Shown: positions 63,716 to 64,000 of the stretch, piece by piece
How positions within the stretch are numbered: the first letter of the stretch is position 1
Layout of the letters: every line of letters starts with the position of its first letter
From: JBFHIZ01 sp963666475
Lineage (GTDB): Bacteria; Bacillota; Clostridia; Lachnospirales; Lachnospiraceae
Reading direction: 5' to 3'
Assembly (NCBI GenBank): GCA_963666475.2
Contig: CAXXJM010000001.1
Location: 248,001-312,000 of the forward strand
DNA: 64,000 nt
The notes under the pieces: generated by a model
The model's database searches: none
Told to the model about the DNA's origin: nothing
Seen by the model: the letters and a program-made list of their open reading frames with translations, nothing else
Position numbers and translations under genes: made by a program

Positions 63716-64000
63716 ATGTATGGTACAGGTTTTTATTTTTATGATTCATCATATATCTTAGTGATTATTGCAGCAATACTGACGATGATTGCATCGGCAC
63801 GAGTACGTGCGACATTCAATAAATATGCAAAGGTACGAAATCATGCTGGAATTACAGGAGCTGAAGCAGCTGAACGAATTTTACGTTCACAGGGCATTTA
63901 CGATGTTCGAATTATTCAGACGGCTGGGAATCTGACAGATCATTATAGTCCAAAAGATAGAACACTAGCGCTTAGCCAATCAACATTTAGTCAAGCTTCT
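63716..64000 (+). CDS. Zinc metallopeptidase, YugP type (3' end outside window)
   Basis: The first 95 codons are visible. An N-terminal membrane segment (SYILVIIAAILTMIASARVRATF) precedes AGITGAEAAERILRSQGI and DHYSPKDRTLALS, features of the YugP/DUF zinc metallopeptidase family. The HExxH active site would lie beyond the window. AAGGAGG lies upstream, and the gene follows fmt by 24 bases, as often seen in Clostridia. Confidence 0.85.
   Translation, partial: MYGTGFYFYDSSYILVIIAAILTMIASARVRATFNKYAKVRNHAGITGAEAAERILRSQGIYDVRIIQTAGNLTDHYSPKDRTLALSQSTFSQAS

Overview
The window comes from a low-GC, Gram-positive, anaerobic member of the Clostridia, most like a Lachnospiraceae genome. The evidence is the AT-rich base composition, consensus AGGAGG ribosome sites with occasional TTG/GTG starts, a SCIFF peptide with its radical-SAM maturase, HemZ, a fused SecDF, a class B aspartate carbamoyltransferase (PyrB plus PyrI), and a DUF815-type ATPase. 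The species cannot be named from the sequence. No CRISPR array, prophage or intact insertion sequence is visible.

Layout. 1-8.9 kb is a carbohydrate locus: the 3' part of a 1,2-beta-oligoglucan phosphorylase-like GH94 gene, a second GH94 phosphorylase, an opposing AraC regulator, and an ABC importer (binding lipoprotein plus two permeases). A tRNA-Leu (anticodon AAG) follows. 9.3-12.4 kb holds a condensation-type acyltransferase, a zinc-ribbon membrane protein and a divergent esterase-like hydrolase. 12.5-18.9 kb is a macromolecular-synthesis operon (dgt-like, dnaG, rpoD, trmK, nucleoside kinase), followed by RNase P RNA. 19.3-22.7 kb has a trypsin-like lipoprotein, a CobW GTPase, a membrane protein and an AraC regulator. 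Then come pyrBI (minus strand) with a leader-peptide attenuator, folC, a beta-propeller protein, pheA, a DUF815 ATPase, maf and a small acidic protein. A minus-strand block follows: Cof phosphatase, PHP phosphoesterase, ABC-F and a diguanylate cyclase.

The second half (35-64 kb) holds groESL, apt, rel, a glyoxalase-II-like hydrolase, hemZ, hisS, aspS and a phosphopantetheinyl transferase. Next are a structured leader RNA with a frameshifted LytTR regulator, a CorC/HlyC membrane protein, the SCIFF pair, secDF, a PrsA-like foldase and htpG. It ends with a GntR-ABC efflux operon, recJ, priA, def, fmt and the start of a zinc metallopeptidase.

Most of this is core housekeeping DNA. The signals most worth following are regulatory. 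(1) A complete enterobacterial-style pyrBI leader: a 37-codon peptide with a U-rich second half, whose stop codon lies inside the attenuator stem. (2) An unidentified ~205-nt structured RNA with a 15-bp closing helix, driven by a promoter with a LytTR-type direct repeat and lying ahead of a damaged LytTR gene. (3) A perfect CIRCE operator on htpG, with none found at groESL.
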